Assembly: GCA_947462525.1 (NCBI GenBank)
Contig: CANHPK010000135.1
Coordinates: 1-5,546 of the forward strand
Direction: 5' to 3'
Length of the DNA stretch: 5,546 bases
From: Roseiflexaceae bacterium
Lineage (GTDB): Bacteria > Chloroflexota > Chloroflexia > Chloroflexales > Roseiflexaceae
The position numbers and the translations under genes are program-made. The notes beneath the pieces are model-generated. The model was not told where the DNA came from. It did not search any database and saw only the letters and a list, made by a program, of their open reading frames with translations. Below, one piece after another: positions 1 through 5,546 of the stretch. The stretch's first letter is position 1. Each line of letters begins with the position of its first letter.

Positions 1-29
1 CGTGTCCTGGCGCTCTGCGCCAGGACACG
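1..29 (-). terminator. Hairpin after abfA, probable terminator
   Basis: Positions 1-13 and 17-29 are perfectly complementary, giving a 13-bp GC-rich stem with a TCT loop. On the minus strand it begins 7 nt after the abfA stop codon (37-39), where an intrinsic terminator would sit. The T-tract expected on the minus strand would lie before position 1, outside the window, so the call is incomplete. On the plus strand only TTT (30-32) follows, too short for a strong terminator in that direction. A bidirectional terminator or a repeated intergenic palindrome are alternatives. Confidence 0.6.
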
Positions 30-36
30 TTTGGAA

Positions 37-1545
37 TTAGGAACGCATGTCGATGGCTGTCGAAGAGAGCGGTGGCAAGGTAATGGTGATGCCTTGGGCA
101 CTCGTTTGGACAGGAATTTCACGCGAGGTAACGACGCCAGGGTTTTCGTAGGTGTTGTGGGCCTTGGGGTCTGTTCCATAGATCGACTCAGCACGCACCG
201 CCTGCACTGGCGCTTGTCCATCTGCGTACGAAATAGTAACGGTGATAGCCTTGTCGAGGCTCCGATTTACAACAAAGCAGGCACCCGTATTGGTTGTTGC
301 GTCCCACGAGGCAGAGACATCGAGCATGGGGACATCGCCGTACTTCGCCGTCGGCGTGGTGGCCACATTGACAAACGAATCGAGCGAAACACCTTTTGCG
401 CGTGTTGCATGCATCTTGAAGGCGTAGTAGATGCTTTGGAGGAGCATTGCATCTTTTTTGGTCAAGATTGGAGCAATGACATTGACCATTTGTGCAAGAC
501 AGGCCATCTCGAGAACATCACACTTGCGCAAGAAGACATTCATCCATTGCGACACAACGAGTGCATCTTCGAGGTTATACACTTCTTCGATGAGGTGCGG
601 GCGTTCGGTCCACGAGCCGTCCATGTCGGAATCAAGACGTGCTTTGTACCAGACGTTCCATTCATCCCATGACAGTTTGACCATTTTATCGGAGCGCTTG
701 AGTGCTTTGACATAGCGTATGGTGGACGCTAATGTCTCGACGTATGCTTCAAAATCAACAGCCAGGGCCAAGAATGAGGGGGTATCATTGGTGCCATTCA
801 TCGCATAGTAATGCATTGACAAGACATCGACATGCTCGTAGCAGTATTCGAGAATCGTGCGATCCCATGCAGGATAAGTCGGCATGTTGTTCGAAGACGA
901 CCCTGCCAACACCAGCTTAATGGACGAATCATGCCATTTCATGATTTTGGCAGCCTCGCGGGCTTTTTTGCCATAATCATCGGCATTGAGATGGCCAATT
1001 TGCCACGGCCCATCCATTTCGTTACCGAGACACCACCAGGTAACGCCCCATGGCTCTTTGCGCCCGTTGGCAGCGCGCAGGTCAGACCAATACGTACCAG
1101 TTGGTGCGTTCACATATTCGACATAGTTCCCGGCAGATTGGATTGTCCCGGTGCCAAGGTTCACACCGAGCATCGGTTCAGAGCCGAGATATGCGCAGTA
1201 GTCCATGAACTCGTGGGTGCCGAATTGGTTGGTCTCGGTCGATTTCCAGGCCAGATCTCGTTTTTTGGGTCGTTTTTCTTTGGGGCCGATGCCATCAGTC
1301 CACTCGTAACCACTGAGGAAGTTGCCGCCCGGGTAACGCATGATGGTGACACCCATGTCGCGCAACGCGTTGCGCACATCAACCCGGATGCCGTCTGCAT
1401 CTGCGTGCGGCGAACCCGGCTCATAGATACCTTCATACACACATCGACCCATGTGCTCGATGAAGCCACCGAAAATGTTCGGTGAAATGGTGCCTACCGT
1501 TCGACGACGATCCAGCGAGATGCTGGCACTAAGCTGCTCTGCCAT
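37..1545 (-). CDS. abfA: GH51 intracellular alpha-L-arabinofuranosidase
   Basis: This is a family GH51 exo-acting alpha-N-arabinofuranosidase (EC 3.2.1.55), which releases terminal L-arabinofuranose from arabinan and arabinoxylan oligosaccharides by a retaining mechanism. The 502-residue product begins MAEQLSAS. Its N-terminal part carries the GH51-type block around GGFIEHMGRCVYEGI (26-40) and RYPGGNF (70-76). The acid/base is Glu176 in WCLGNEMDGPWQ and the nucleophile is Glu295 in SWDEWNVWY; length and spacing match the Geobacillus AbfA type (Glu175/Glu294, 502 aa, from memory). The (beta/alpha)8 barrel is followed by a C-terminal beta domain from about residue 390. No signal peptide is visible, so it should act in the cytoplasm on imported oligosaccharides. 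ATG at 1545 is preferred over an in-frame ATG at 1590 because GAGGAAG precedes it at a good distance and the upstream ATG falls in a possible -10 box. The gene is intact; substrate preference is not readable. Confidence 0.96.
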   Translation of the reverse strand: MAEQLSASISLDRRRTVGTISPNIFGGFIEHMGRCVYEGIYEPGSPHADADGIRVDVRNALRDMGVTIMRYPGGNFLSGYEWTDGIGPKEKRPKKRDLAWKSTETNQFGTHEFMDYCAYLGSEPMLGVNLGTGTIQSAGNYVEYVNAPTGTYWSDLRAANGRKEPWGVTWWCLGNEMDGPWQIGHLNADDYGKKAREAAKIMKWHDSSIKLVLAGSSSNNMPTYPAWDRTILEYCYEHVDVLSMHYYAMNGTNDTPSFLALAVDFEAYVETLASTIRYVKALKRSDKMVKLSWDEWNVWYKARLDSDMDGSWTERPHLIEEVYNLEDALVVSQWMNVFLRKCDVLEMACLAQMVNVIAPILTKKDAMLLQSIYYAFKMHATRAKGVSLDSFVNVATTPTAKYGDVPMLDVSASWDATTNTGACFVVNRSLDKAITVTISYADGQAPVQAVRAESIYGTDPKAHNTYENPGVVTSREIPVQTSAQGITITLPPLSSTAIDMRS

Positions 1546-1549
1546 GTGT

Positions 1550-1556
1550 CTTCCTC
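1550..1556 (-). promoter_or_regulatory. Ribosome binding site of abfA
   Basis: On the minus strand this reads GAGGAAG. The GAGG core lies 7 nt before the ATG at 1545-1543, an ordinary spacing. This site decides the start: the longer reading from ATG 1590 has no comparable site before it. Confidence 0.75.
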
Positions 1557-1585
1557 GACTCTCGTATATGTGGGTGCGTGCCGCT

Positions 1586-1591
1586 ATCATA
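1586..1591 (-). promoter_or_regulatory. Possible -10 box for abfA
   Basis: The minus strand reads TATGAT, one base from the TATAAT consensus, 40 nt before the abfA ATG. A clear -35 box is missing: 17 nt upstream lies the T-tract of the preceding terminator (1605-1614), so any -35 element would overlap it. Since a terminator separates abfA from the gene upstream, a promoter is expected in this 59-nt gap. No operator or catabolite-control site is recognisable. Confidence 0.35.
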
Positions 1592-1604
1592 CCGCAGAAT
1601 CCAC

Positions 1605-1638
1605 AAAAAAAAAACCGCAGGCTTATGCCTGCGGTTTT
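1605..1638 (-). terminator. Intrinsic terminator of the arginase-like/TspO-like operon
   Basis: Positions 1611-1622 and 1627-1638 form a perfect 12-bp stem (core CCGCAGGC/GCCTGCGG) with a 4-nt loop. On the minus strand the hairpin is followed by an unbroken run of ten T (1605-1614, partly in the stem). It lies 9 nt past the stop of the TspO-like gene and so ends that transcript. On the plus strand only four T's, all within the stem, end the hairpin, so termination that way would be weaker; no plus-strand gene needs it. Confidence 0.92.
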
Positions 1639-1647
1639 CCGTCAGAA

Positions 1648-2454
1648 CTACGCGATTTGCCGCTTGCGCATCACGTCACCGACACGATCAGTAAGCCACC
1701 AGAGCAATAACAATCCTGCCAACGCTTGCGCTGCATACGTCGCTGCAGTAACCAGCAATGGTGCGGCGGGGAGGAGCCCTTCGGTCGTGTAAATGCCTTG
1801 CTTGACGGCAACGCCATACAGAGCCCACGCAATCACCATGCCGTATGCGGTGTCACGTCGCAACACGCGTTGCGCAAGTGCCAGGACCACCGCGACACCG
1901 ACAAGCACGACCGCAAAGAGAATTGACACGTCGTCAGATGGGGTGACGCCGTTGTCAAAGAGTACTACCGTTGCGTTCACCACCGTTGCGACGCTGATCC
2001 AACCAAGGTAGATGTGAAACGGCAGATCAACACACAACCGTTCGGCGAATCGTTTGGCTGGGATTTTGTTGAATGTATTTACAGTGAAGATCAATGTTCC
2101 CAACAAAACCAACATAATTGGGAGCGTGATGGCGACATATTGGTAATGCCAAAAAACAAGCCATAGGGTATTGGCAATGCTGCCGACAACAAACCACCAA
2201 CCAATCGTACGCATGCGTGCATCTTCACGATTTTTGGGCAATGCTTGCCAAACGGTATACGCTATAAGTCCCGTGTAGATGAGTCCCCAGACACTAAACA
2301 CATATCCCGCAGGAACAAAGCGGATAAGAAAGCTATCAGACAGTTCAGCCGTTGTTTTGTTGTTCAACGGCAATGTGGTTGCCAAAGAGTTCACCGTCAG
2401 CGTCACAATGGTCACAATGATGATCGAGATTTGGCGAAAGATGTCGCGGTTCAT
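1648..2454 (-). CDS. TspO/MBR-related tryptophan-rich membrane protein
   Basis: The 268-residue product is an integral membrane protein of the TspO/MBR (tryptophan-rich sensory protein) superfamily. Recognisable parts are FVPAGYVFSVWGLIYTGL (46-63), matching the family's Pro/Trp-rich first conserved block, NTLWLVFWHYQY (95-106), and LPFHIYLGWISVATVVN (144-160), matching the last TspO helix with its closing Asn. Hydrophobic segments lie near 8-28, 47-70, 84-104, 107-125, 143-166, 174-195, 203-218 and 228-253. Classical TspO has five helices and about 160 residues, so this longer form has an N-terminal helix and about 100 extra C-terminal residues with about three helices. TspO proteins bind porphyrins and other hydrophobic ligands; the ligand here is unknown. 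The start at 2454 follows GGAGG closely; an upstream in-frame ATG at 2490 would overlap the preceding gene by 25 nt. It sits 11 nt after the arginase-like gene, likely co-transcribed. Confidence 0.85.
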   Translation of the reverse strand: MNRDIFRQISIIIVTIVTLTVNSLATTLPLNNKTTAELSDSFLIRFVPAGYVFSVWGLIYTGLIAYTVWQALPKNREDARMRTIGWWFVVGSIANTLWLVFWHYQYVAITLPIMLVLLGTLIFTVNTFNKIPAKRFAERLCVDLPFHIYLGWISVATVVNATVVLFDNGVTPSDDVSILFAVVLVGVAVVLALAQRVLRRDTAYGMVIAWALYGVAVKQGIYTTEGLLPAAPLLVTAATYAAQALAGLLLLWWLTDRVGDVMRKRQIA

Positions 2455-2457
2455 AGA

Positions 2458-2463
2458 CCCTCC
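2458..2463 (-). promoter_or_regulatory. Ribosome binding site of the TspO-like gene
   Basis: The minus strand reads GGAGGG, a strong Shine-Dalgarno sequence inside the 11-nt gap after the arginase-like stop codon. About 3-4 nt separate it from the ATG at 2454, slightly short. It supports this start over ATG 2490, before which no such site is seen. Confidence 0.75.
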
Positions 2464-2465
2464 AA

Positions 2466-3332
2466 TTACACTTCCGATGAATAGTTCCATACGGATTTCA
2501 TGGTACGAATGAGTTCAATCCCACTGGCAACACTCGTCGCAGCACCGTCGCCCGTGTTCATGACCGAAACAAGGGCTTGTGCGACAAGCTTGGGACCAGC
2601 TACTGTTGCAACGGTGCGGATGGCAGACTGGACCGTTGCCATGTCGGGGCCGTTTGGTTCTGCAGTCATGTGGTTCGGCACATAGCGGATATCAAGGATA
2701 TCCTCGTCGATGTGCAAGTAGATGTAATCACACTGTACGACGAGTGCCTCCATCGCAAGACGCAAGGGATCTTGTGCACAGGGAACCACCGTGACGTCGG
2801 TCGATTCGATCAACGTCCGCTCTTTGGGATCGAGATTACGCACATCGACCATCACGATACGTTCGGTGGGCAGCGGTACGGTAATCCCGGCCAACGTGCG
2901 CCATTGCGGGTGGGTGAGGCCTGCACAGACCGCAACAGGCATACCGCCGAGCATGCCGGACAAGGTCGTTTTGGATGTATTGAAGTCGCCATGTGCGTCG
3001 AACCACACCAAGCCGATGCGTGCCTCGGCACCATGGGCTGCCTGTAATCCACTGAACACGCCGGTCACATGGGTGCAATCGCCACCAATCATAAAAACGT
3101 GTTCACCGCGACGTCGCGCAGCCGCTACATCGGCTGCAATGCGCGCATTGTACATCCCAATGTTTGTGGGGATATCGGTACTTTCAGGAATCCCCTCCAT
3201 GTGGGGAGTAGTGATAACCACAGGAGGCGTTCCGTCAGCAAAGATACCTGAGTTGAGTAACGCATCCACACTGCGTTCGTCATTATGACAAGCAGTAGCA
3301 TTGCGGTAGCGCACGCCGACCAGTGCATACAT
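2466..3332 (-). CDS. Arginase-family (ureohydrolase) protein
   Basis: The 288-residue product belongs to the arginase/agmatinase/formimidoylglutamase superfamily of binuclear-metal hydrolases that split a C-N bond in guanidino or formimino compounds. The metal-site motifs appear in order: GGDCTH (83-88), WFDAHGDFNT (110-119; Asp112, His114, Asp116) and HIDEDILD (207-214; Asp209, Asp211). The usual first ligand His of GGDHS is Cys86 here, a variant I recall from uncharacterised arginase-like proteins. The loop after the last motif reads DIRYVPNHMTAEPNGP rather than the common DPxxAPGTGTPEPGG type, so substrate cannot be assigned to arginine, agmatine or another. No signal peptide, hence cytoplasmic. 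The start MYALVGVRY is preceded by GAAGGA 9 nt upstream; an in-frame TTG at 3353 would add seven unlikely residues. It is the first gene of a minus-strand operon with the TspO-like gene and diverges from an exporter. Confidence 0.9.
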   Translation of the reverse strand: MYALVGVRYRNATACHNDERSVDALLNSGIFADGTPPVVITTPHMEGIPESTDIPTNIGMYNARIAADVAAARRRGEHVFMIGGDCTHVTGVFSGLQAAHGAEARIGLVWFDAHGDFNTSKTTLSGMLGGMPVAVCAGLTHPQWRTLAGITVPLPTERIVMVDVRNLDPKERTLIESTDVTVVPCAQDPLRLAMEALVVQCDYIYLHIDEDILDIRYVPNHMTAEPNGPDMATVQSAIRTVATVAGPKLVAQALVSVMNTGDGAATSVASGIELIRTMKSVWNYSSEV

Positions 3333-3341
3333 AGCGCATGT

Positions 3342-3347
3342 TCCTTC
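3342..3347 (-). promoter_or_regulatory. Ribosome binding site of the arginase-like gene
   Basis: The minus strand reads GAAGGA, 9 nt before the ATG at 3332. A nearer ATG, between this site and 3332, is out of frame. The alternative TTG start at 3353 lies upstream of the site and would place it inside the coding region, which argues for 3332. Confidence 0.6.
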
Positions 3348-3373
3348 GCACAATTCAAAACTAACCGGTATAC

Positions 3374-3386
3374 TGCATTATATGCA
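3374..3386. promoter_or_regulatory. Divergent promoter core with inverted repeat
   Basis: The minus strand contains a perfect TATAAT (3377-3382) 45 nt before the arginase-like ATG, giving an estimated leader of about 38 nt. No good -35 hexamer stands at 16-18 nt (CGAATG at 17). The box lies inside an inverted repeat, TGCAT-TAT-ATGCA, so a repressor bound here could block polymerase. For the plus-strand exporter, TATACT at 3369-3374 is a weak -10 candidate without a convincing -35 box. Promoter assignment is inference from sequence only. Confidence 0.4.
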
Positions 3387-3388
3387 CA

Positions 3389-3400
3389 GATTCGTGAATC
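3389..3400. repeat. Short inverted repeat, possible operator
   Basis: GATTC-GT-GAATC is a perfect 5-bp inverted repeat with a 2-nt spacer, directly followed by ATTC so that an overlapping GAAT-C-ATTC pair also forms. It lies between the two divergent genes, upstream of the TATAAT box of the minus-strand operon, where an activator or repressor could bind. A repeat this short can arise by chance. Confidence 0.3.
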
Positions 3401-3442
3401 ATTCGGTTTTTGCACAGTTTTCGCACCAAAATGCGTAGATAT

Positions 3443-3447
3443 GAGGA
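3443..3447 (+). promoter_or_regulatory. Ribosome binding site deciding the exporter start
   Basis: GAGGA lies 4 nt before the GTG at 3452 (5 nt from its GAGG core). The upstream in-frame ATG (3431) and TTG (3410) have no purine-rich site before them. All other genes in the window have a recognisable site, so the GTG is preferred although it is the rarer start codon. Confidence 0.5.
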
Positions 3448-3451
3448 TCGC

Positions 3452-4324
3452 GTGCAGGCATCACGAGGGTTGGGATTACTCAATGCTGTTCCTGCGCCGA
3501 TTGTGGTACTTGGATCGGTTATTTCTGTCCAATTTGGTGCCGCGTTGGCCCGTGGACTGTTCCCCTTGGTCGGGCCAGCGGGCACCGTGTTTTTGCGCCT
3601 GAGCGTTGCCATTGTCTGCTTGTACCTGCTGTTGCGTCCTGATGTATTCGGACTATTGCGTAGACATCCGTTGCTTATTGCAGCATTCGGGGCGACCATA
3701 GCGCTCTCGACGGTTTTTTTCTACATCGCGGTGTCGCGGATTCCCCTTGGAGTAGCGATAGCACTCGAGTTTATCGGTCCCTTGATTGTTGCGTTGCGAA
3801 ACACTCGTCGTCTCCTCGAACGTGCGTGGGTCGTCTTGGCTGGTGCCAGCGTTGCGCTGCTTGTTCCAGATATTGGGACCACGTTGGATGGGTGGGGAGT
3901 GGCTGCAGCGCTTGTGGCCGCTACGTTCTGGGGACTGTACATCGTTCTGGCGCCACGTGTCGCTGCAGTCGCCGCAGAATACGACGGATTAGTTGCAGCA
4001 TTATGCGTCGCATGGCTCATCCTGCTGATACCTGGTGTCTGGCAGGGTGGGGCTGAGTTGCTCACGTTCCATGTGCTGTGGCAGAGTGTTGTGATGGGAA
4101 TCATGGCTGCTGTCATCCCCTTCACGTTTGATTTCAATGCGCTCAAACGGCTCCCCCCGCGCATCTACGGGGTGCTCGTCTGTAGCGAGCCAATTGCTGG
4201 TGCAATCGTTGGCTTTCTCGTTTTAGAAGAGCGCTTGACACTGCCAACCCTCGGCGCAATCGTGGGTGTCACCATTGCTTCCATCGGTTCGACATTAACC
4301 CACAAAGAGGGTACCCATGAGTAG
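3452..4324 (+). CDS. EamA/DMT exporter, RhtA-like
   Basis: The 290-residue product is a ten-helix drug/metabolite-transporter (EamA) protein of the cytoplasmic membrane. It resembles E. coli RhtA, the threonine/homoserine exporter, in several blocks: GAALARGLFPLVGPAGT (29-45), IPLGVAIALEFIGPLIVAL (97-115), LPPRIYGVLVCSEP (234-247) and ASIGSTLTHKE (276-286). Two EamA repeats of about five helices each are visible, with helices near 14-32, 43-62, 73-92, 98-116, 125-139, 148-168, 178-196, 208-227, 238-257 and 264-282. Efflux of amino acids or related small amphiphilic compounds is the likely role; the exact substrate is not shown, so no symbol is given. The GTG start gives an N-terminus close in length to RhtA and has a ribosome site; ATG 3431 would add seven residues. 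The last 8 nt overlap the amidase start, pointing to one operon and coupled translation. Confidence 0.9.
   Translation: MQASRGLGLLNAVPAPIVVLGSVISVQFGAALARGLFPLVGPAGTVFLRLSVAIVCLYLLLRPDVFGLLRRHPLLIAAFGATIALSTVFFYIAVSRIPLGVAIALEFIGPLIVALRNTRRLLERAWVVLAGASVALLVPDIGTTLDGWGVAAALVAATFWGLYIVLAPRVAAVAAEYDGLVAALCVAWLILLIPGVWQGGAELLTFHVLWQSVVMGIMAAVIPFTFDFNALKRLPPRIYGVLVCSEPIAGAIVGFLVLEERLTLPTLGAIVGVTIASIGSTLTHKEGTHE
4306..4311 (+). promoter_or_regulatory. Ribosome binding site of the amidase, inside the exporter gene
   Basis: AGAGGG lies within the last codons of the exporter gene; its GAGG core is 6 nt before the amidase ATG at 4317. Its presence supports the overlapping start and coupling with the exporter. 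Confidence 0.65.
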
Positions 4325-5546
4325 ACTATTCGCGCCCATAACCATTGCCGAATGCATTCCTACTGCGCATCAAGACATCTATGCAATCAACATTGCGGCA
4401 ATAGACCGACTTACCCGAGATGATAACCGGGCGGTCCTCGAACAAAACCCCGATGCACTCGTGTACGCACAACAGAGCGCTGCGCGGTATGCAGCAGGTA
4501 CACCATTGAGTATGTATGATGGCTTGCCTATTCTCATAAAAGACAACATTGATACAGGCGACCGGATGCAAACGACCGCTGGGAGTGCAGCGTTGTTGTC
4601 GTCTCGCGCAGGCGGGGATGCCTTCGTCGTTCAGAAGCTCCGTGCAGCCGGAATCAATCTCGTCGGCAAGGCAAATATGAGTGAGTGGGCCAATTTCCGA
4701 GCCGCTGCATCGAGTAGCGGGTACAGCACCCGAGGCGGTCAATGCCTCAACCCGTGTGACCCGACACGCTGCCCGAGCGGTTCGAGTTCGGGATCAGCCG
4801 CAGCAGTTGCGGCGGGGTTAGTGCCAGTGGCTCTCGGGAGTGAGACCGACGGTTCGATTATTTCTCCATCCGCACGCTGTGGCGTGGTCGGTATCAAACC
4901 GACCGTCGGGTTCGTCAGCCGTACGGGTGTGATACCCATTTGCGCAAGCCAAGACACCGTTGGTACGCATGCAACGACGGTTGCGGATGCAGCGGCGATT
5001 TTGGCAGTTATTGCCGGTACAGATCCGCTCGACCCGGCTACTGCTGCAATCCCGCCGGGGCTTATCGCGGCTATTTCGGTTGCACCGACCCTGCCATTGG
5101 ATGGTCTACGGATCGGATACGTCACCCGTGACTACAGCGGGTACGACGAACGTATTGATGCACGGATGCGTGCGGTACTGGCGATGCTTGCAGCGGCGGG
5201 CGCAACCATTGTTACCGATGTGGTTATTCCGCATGTCAGCGAGGTCCGCACAAACGAAGCTGAATATCTTGTTATGCTCTATGAGTTCAAGAGCCAACTC
5301 AACACATACTTACGCACACGGGTACCTCTTGTTGGGATGGAAACAACCGCGGTCAAGACGTTGGCAGATGTCATCGCGTACAATTCTGCGCATCCAAATC
5401 CCAGCTTTCCGTTTGATCAAGCTATCCTGGAACGAGCCCAGAGTATCACAGAAGCCGACACAGACCGCTACATGCAGGCACGCCAATGGCTCCGCCAGCA
5501 CGCCGCCATAGATGGTATCGACGCCGCCCTCCAGCGTGCACACCTC
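4317..5546 (+). CDS. Amidase-signature hydrolase, partial (3' end outside window)
   Basis: An uninterrupted frame of 410 codons runs from ATG 4317 to the window edge. It encodes an amidase-signature family enzyme, hydrolysing an amide to acid and ammonia or amine. The Ser-cisSer-Lys triad is visible: Lys75 in ILIKDNID, cis-Ser156 in PSGSSSGSAAAVAAG (154-168) and nucleophile Ser180 in GSETDGSIISPS (174-185); the 24-residue gap between the serines is typical. VGIKPTVGFVSRTGVIPI (190-207) continues the conserved core. The TDGSI form instead of the common GGSIR is, from memory, usual in a subgroup of free-standing amidases of about 480-530 residues, so roughly 80-120 residues are missing. No signal peptide is evident. 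It is unlikely to be GatA, as no gatB/gatC neighbour is seen. The start overlaps the exporter stop by 8 nt (ATGAGTAG). The natural substrate is unknown. Confidence 0.93.
   Translation, partial: MSRLFAPITIAECIPTAHQDIYAINIAAIDRLTRDDNRAVLEQNPDALVYAQQSAARYAAGTPLSMYDGLPILIKDNIDTGDRMQTTAGSAALLSSRAGGDAFVVQKLRAAGINLVGKANMSEWANFRAAASSSGYSTRGGQCLNPCDPTRCPSGSSSGSAAAVAAGLVPVALGSETDGSIISPSARCGVVGIKPTVGFVSRTGVIPICASQDTVGTHATTVADAAAILAVIAGTDPLDPATAAIPPGLIAAISVAPTLPLDGLRIGYVTRDYSGYDERIDARMRAVLAMLAAAGATIVTDVVIPHVSEVRTNEAEYLVMLYEFKSQLNTYLRTRVPLVGMETTAVKTLADVIAYNSAHPNPSFPFDQAILERAQSITEADTDRYMQARQWLRQHAAIDGIDAALQRAHL

Noticed and set aside
31..672. Plus-strand open frame of 213 codons opposite abfA
   Set aside because: It lies antisense to the catalytically complete GH51 gene, its translation has no recognisable domain, and it is rich in Cys, His and Arg as expected of an antisense frame.
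832..1485. Plus-strand open frame of 217 codons opposite abfA
   Set aside because: It is antisense to the N-terminal half of abfA, with no family features and no convincing ribosome site; the codon pattern belongs to the minus-strand gene.
2402..2419. Direct repeat GTCACAATG x2
   Set aside because: It lies inside the coding sequence of the TspO-like N-terminal helix and merely encodes a repeated Ile-Val-Thr pattern; two 9-nt copies are not a meaningful array.
2791..3288. Plus-strand open frame of 165 codons opposite the arginase-like gene
   Set aside because: It is antisense to conserved metal-binding motifs of a clear enzyme gene and has no recognisable protein features.
3361..4164. Minus-strand open frames of 112 and 147 codons opposite the exporter
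   Set aside because: Their Ala/Thr/Ser/Pro-rich translations are typical of the reverse strand of a hydrophobic transporter gene, and the RhtA-like reading explains the DNA fully.
4326..5543. Several minus- and plus-strand open frames over the amidase region
   Set aside because: The plus-strand frame from 4317 carries the entire amidase signature and triad without interruption, so the others are shadows.
4317..5546. GatA subunit of the glutamyl-tRNA amidotransferase
   Set aside because: No gatB or gatC lies next to it, and the TDGSI nucleophile region with its surrounding core fits free-standing amidases better.

Overview
The window carries five protein-coding genes, packed tightly and with almost no spare DNA. 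It looks like an ordinary bacterial chromosome segment. All five genes have a Shine-Dalgarno-type site of the GAGG/GGAGG/GAAGGA kind before the chosen start. GC content is moderate (roughly 53% by eye), and two intrinsic-terminator-type hairpins are visible. I saw no RNA gene, insertion sequence, CRISPR array, tandem array or attachment site. The organism cannot be fixed from this piece. A Chloroflexota-like or other moderate-GC free-living bacterium would fit, but that is only a guess.

Layout, left to right. (1) 1-29: perfect GC-rich hairpin just after the stop of the first minus-strand gene. (2) 37-1545, minus: intracellular GH51 alpha-L-arabinofuranosidase (AbfA type, 502 aa, both catalytic glutamates present). 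(3) 1546-1604: short leader with a possible -10 box for abfA. (4) 1605-1638: strong intrinsic terminator reading on the minus strand. (5) 1648-2454, minus: TspO/MBR-related (tryptophan-rich sensory protein) membrane protein with an extended C-terminus. (6) 2466-3332, minus: arginase-family ureohydrolase with a Cys in place of the first metal-ligand His. (7) 3333-3451: divergent control region with a TATAAT box and short inverted repeats. (8) 3452-4324, plus: EamA/DMT exporter resembling the threonine/homoserine exporter RhtA. (9) 4317 to the window end, plus: amidase-signature hydrolase, cut by the window edge, with its Ser-Ser-Lys triad visible.

Transcription units (inference). The arginase-like gene and the TspO-like gene lie 11 nt apart and end at the 1605-1638 terminator, so they probably form one operon. 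The exporter and the amidase overlap by 8 nt and probably form a second operon, diverging from the first. The shared intergenic region could coordinate the two. A ureohydrolase, an amide hydrolase and an amino-acid-type exporter together suggest handling of amino acids or amides and nitrogen release, but no substrate can be named from the sequence. The arabinofuranosidase behind its own terminator and leader is likely a separate unit for breakdown of imported arabino-oligosaccharides.

I found no clear sign of a previously undescribed system. The points most worth a second look are the Cys-substituted metal site of the arginase-like protein, the divergent regulatory region, the extended TspO-like protein and the atypical stretch behind the amidase nucleophile.
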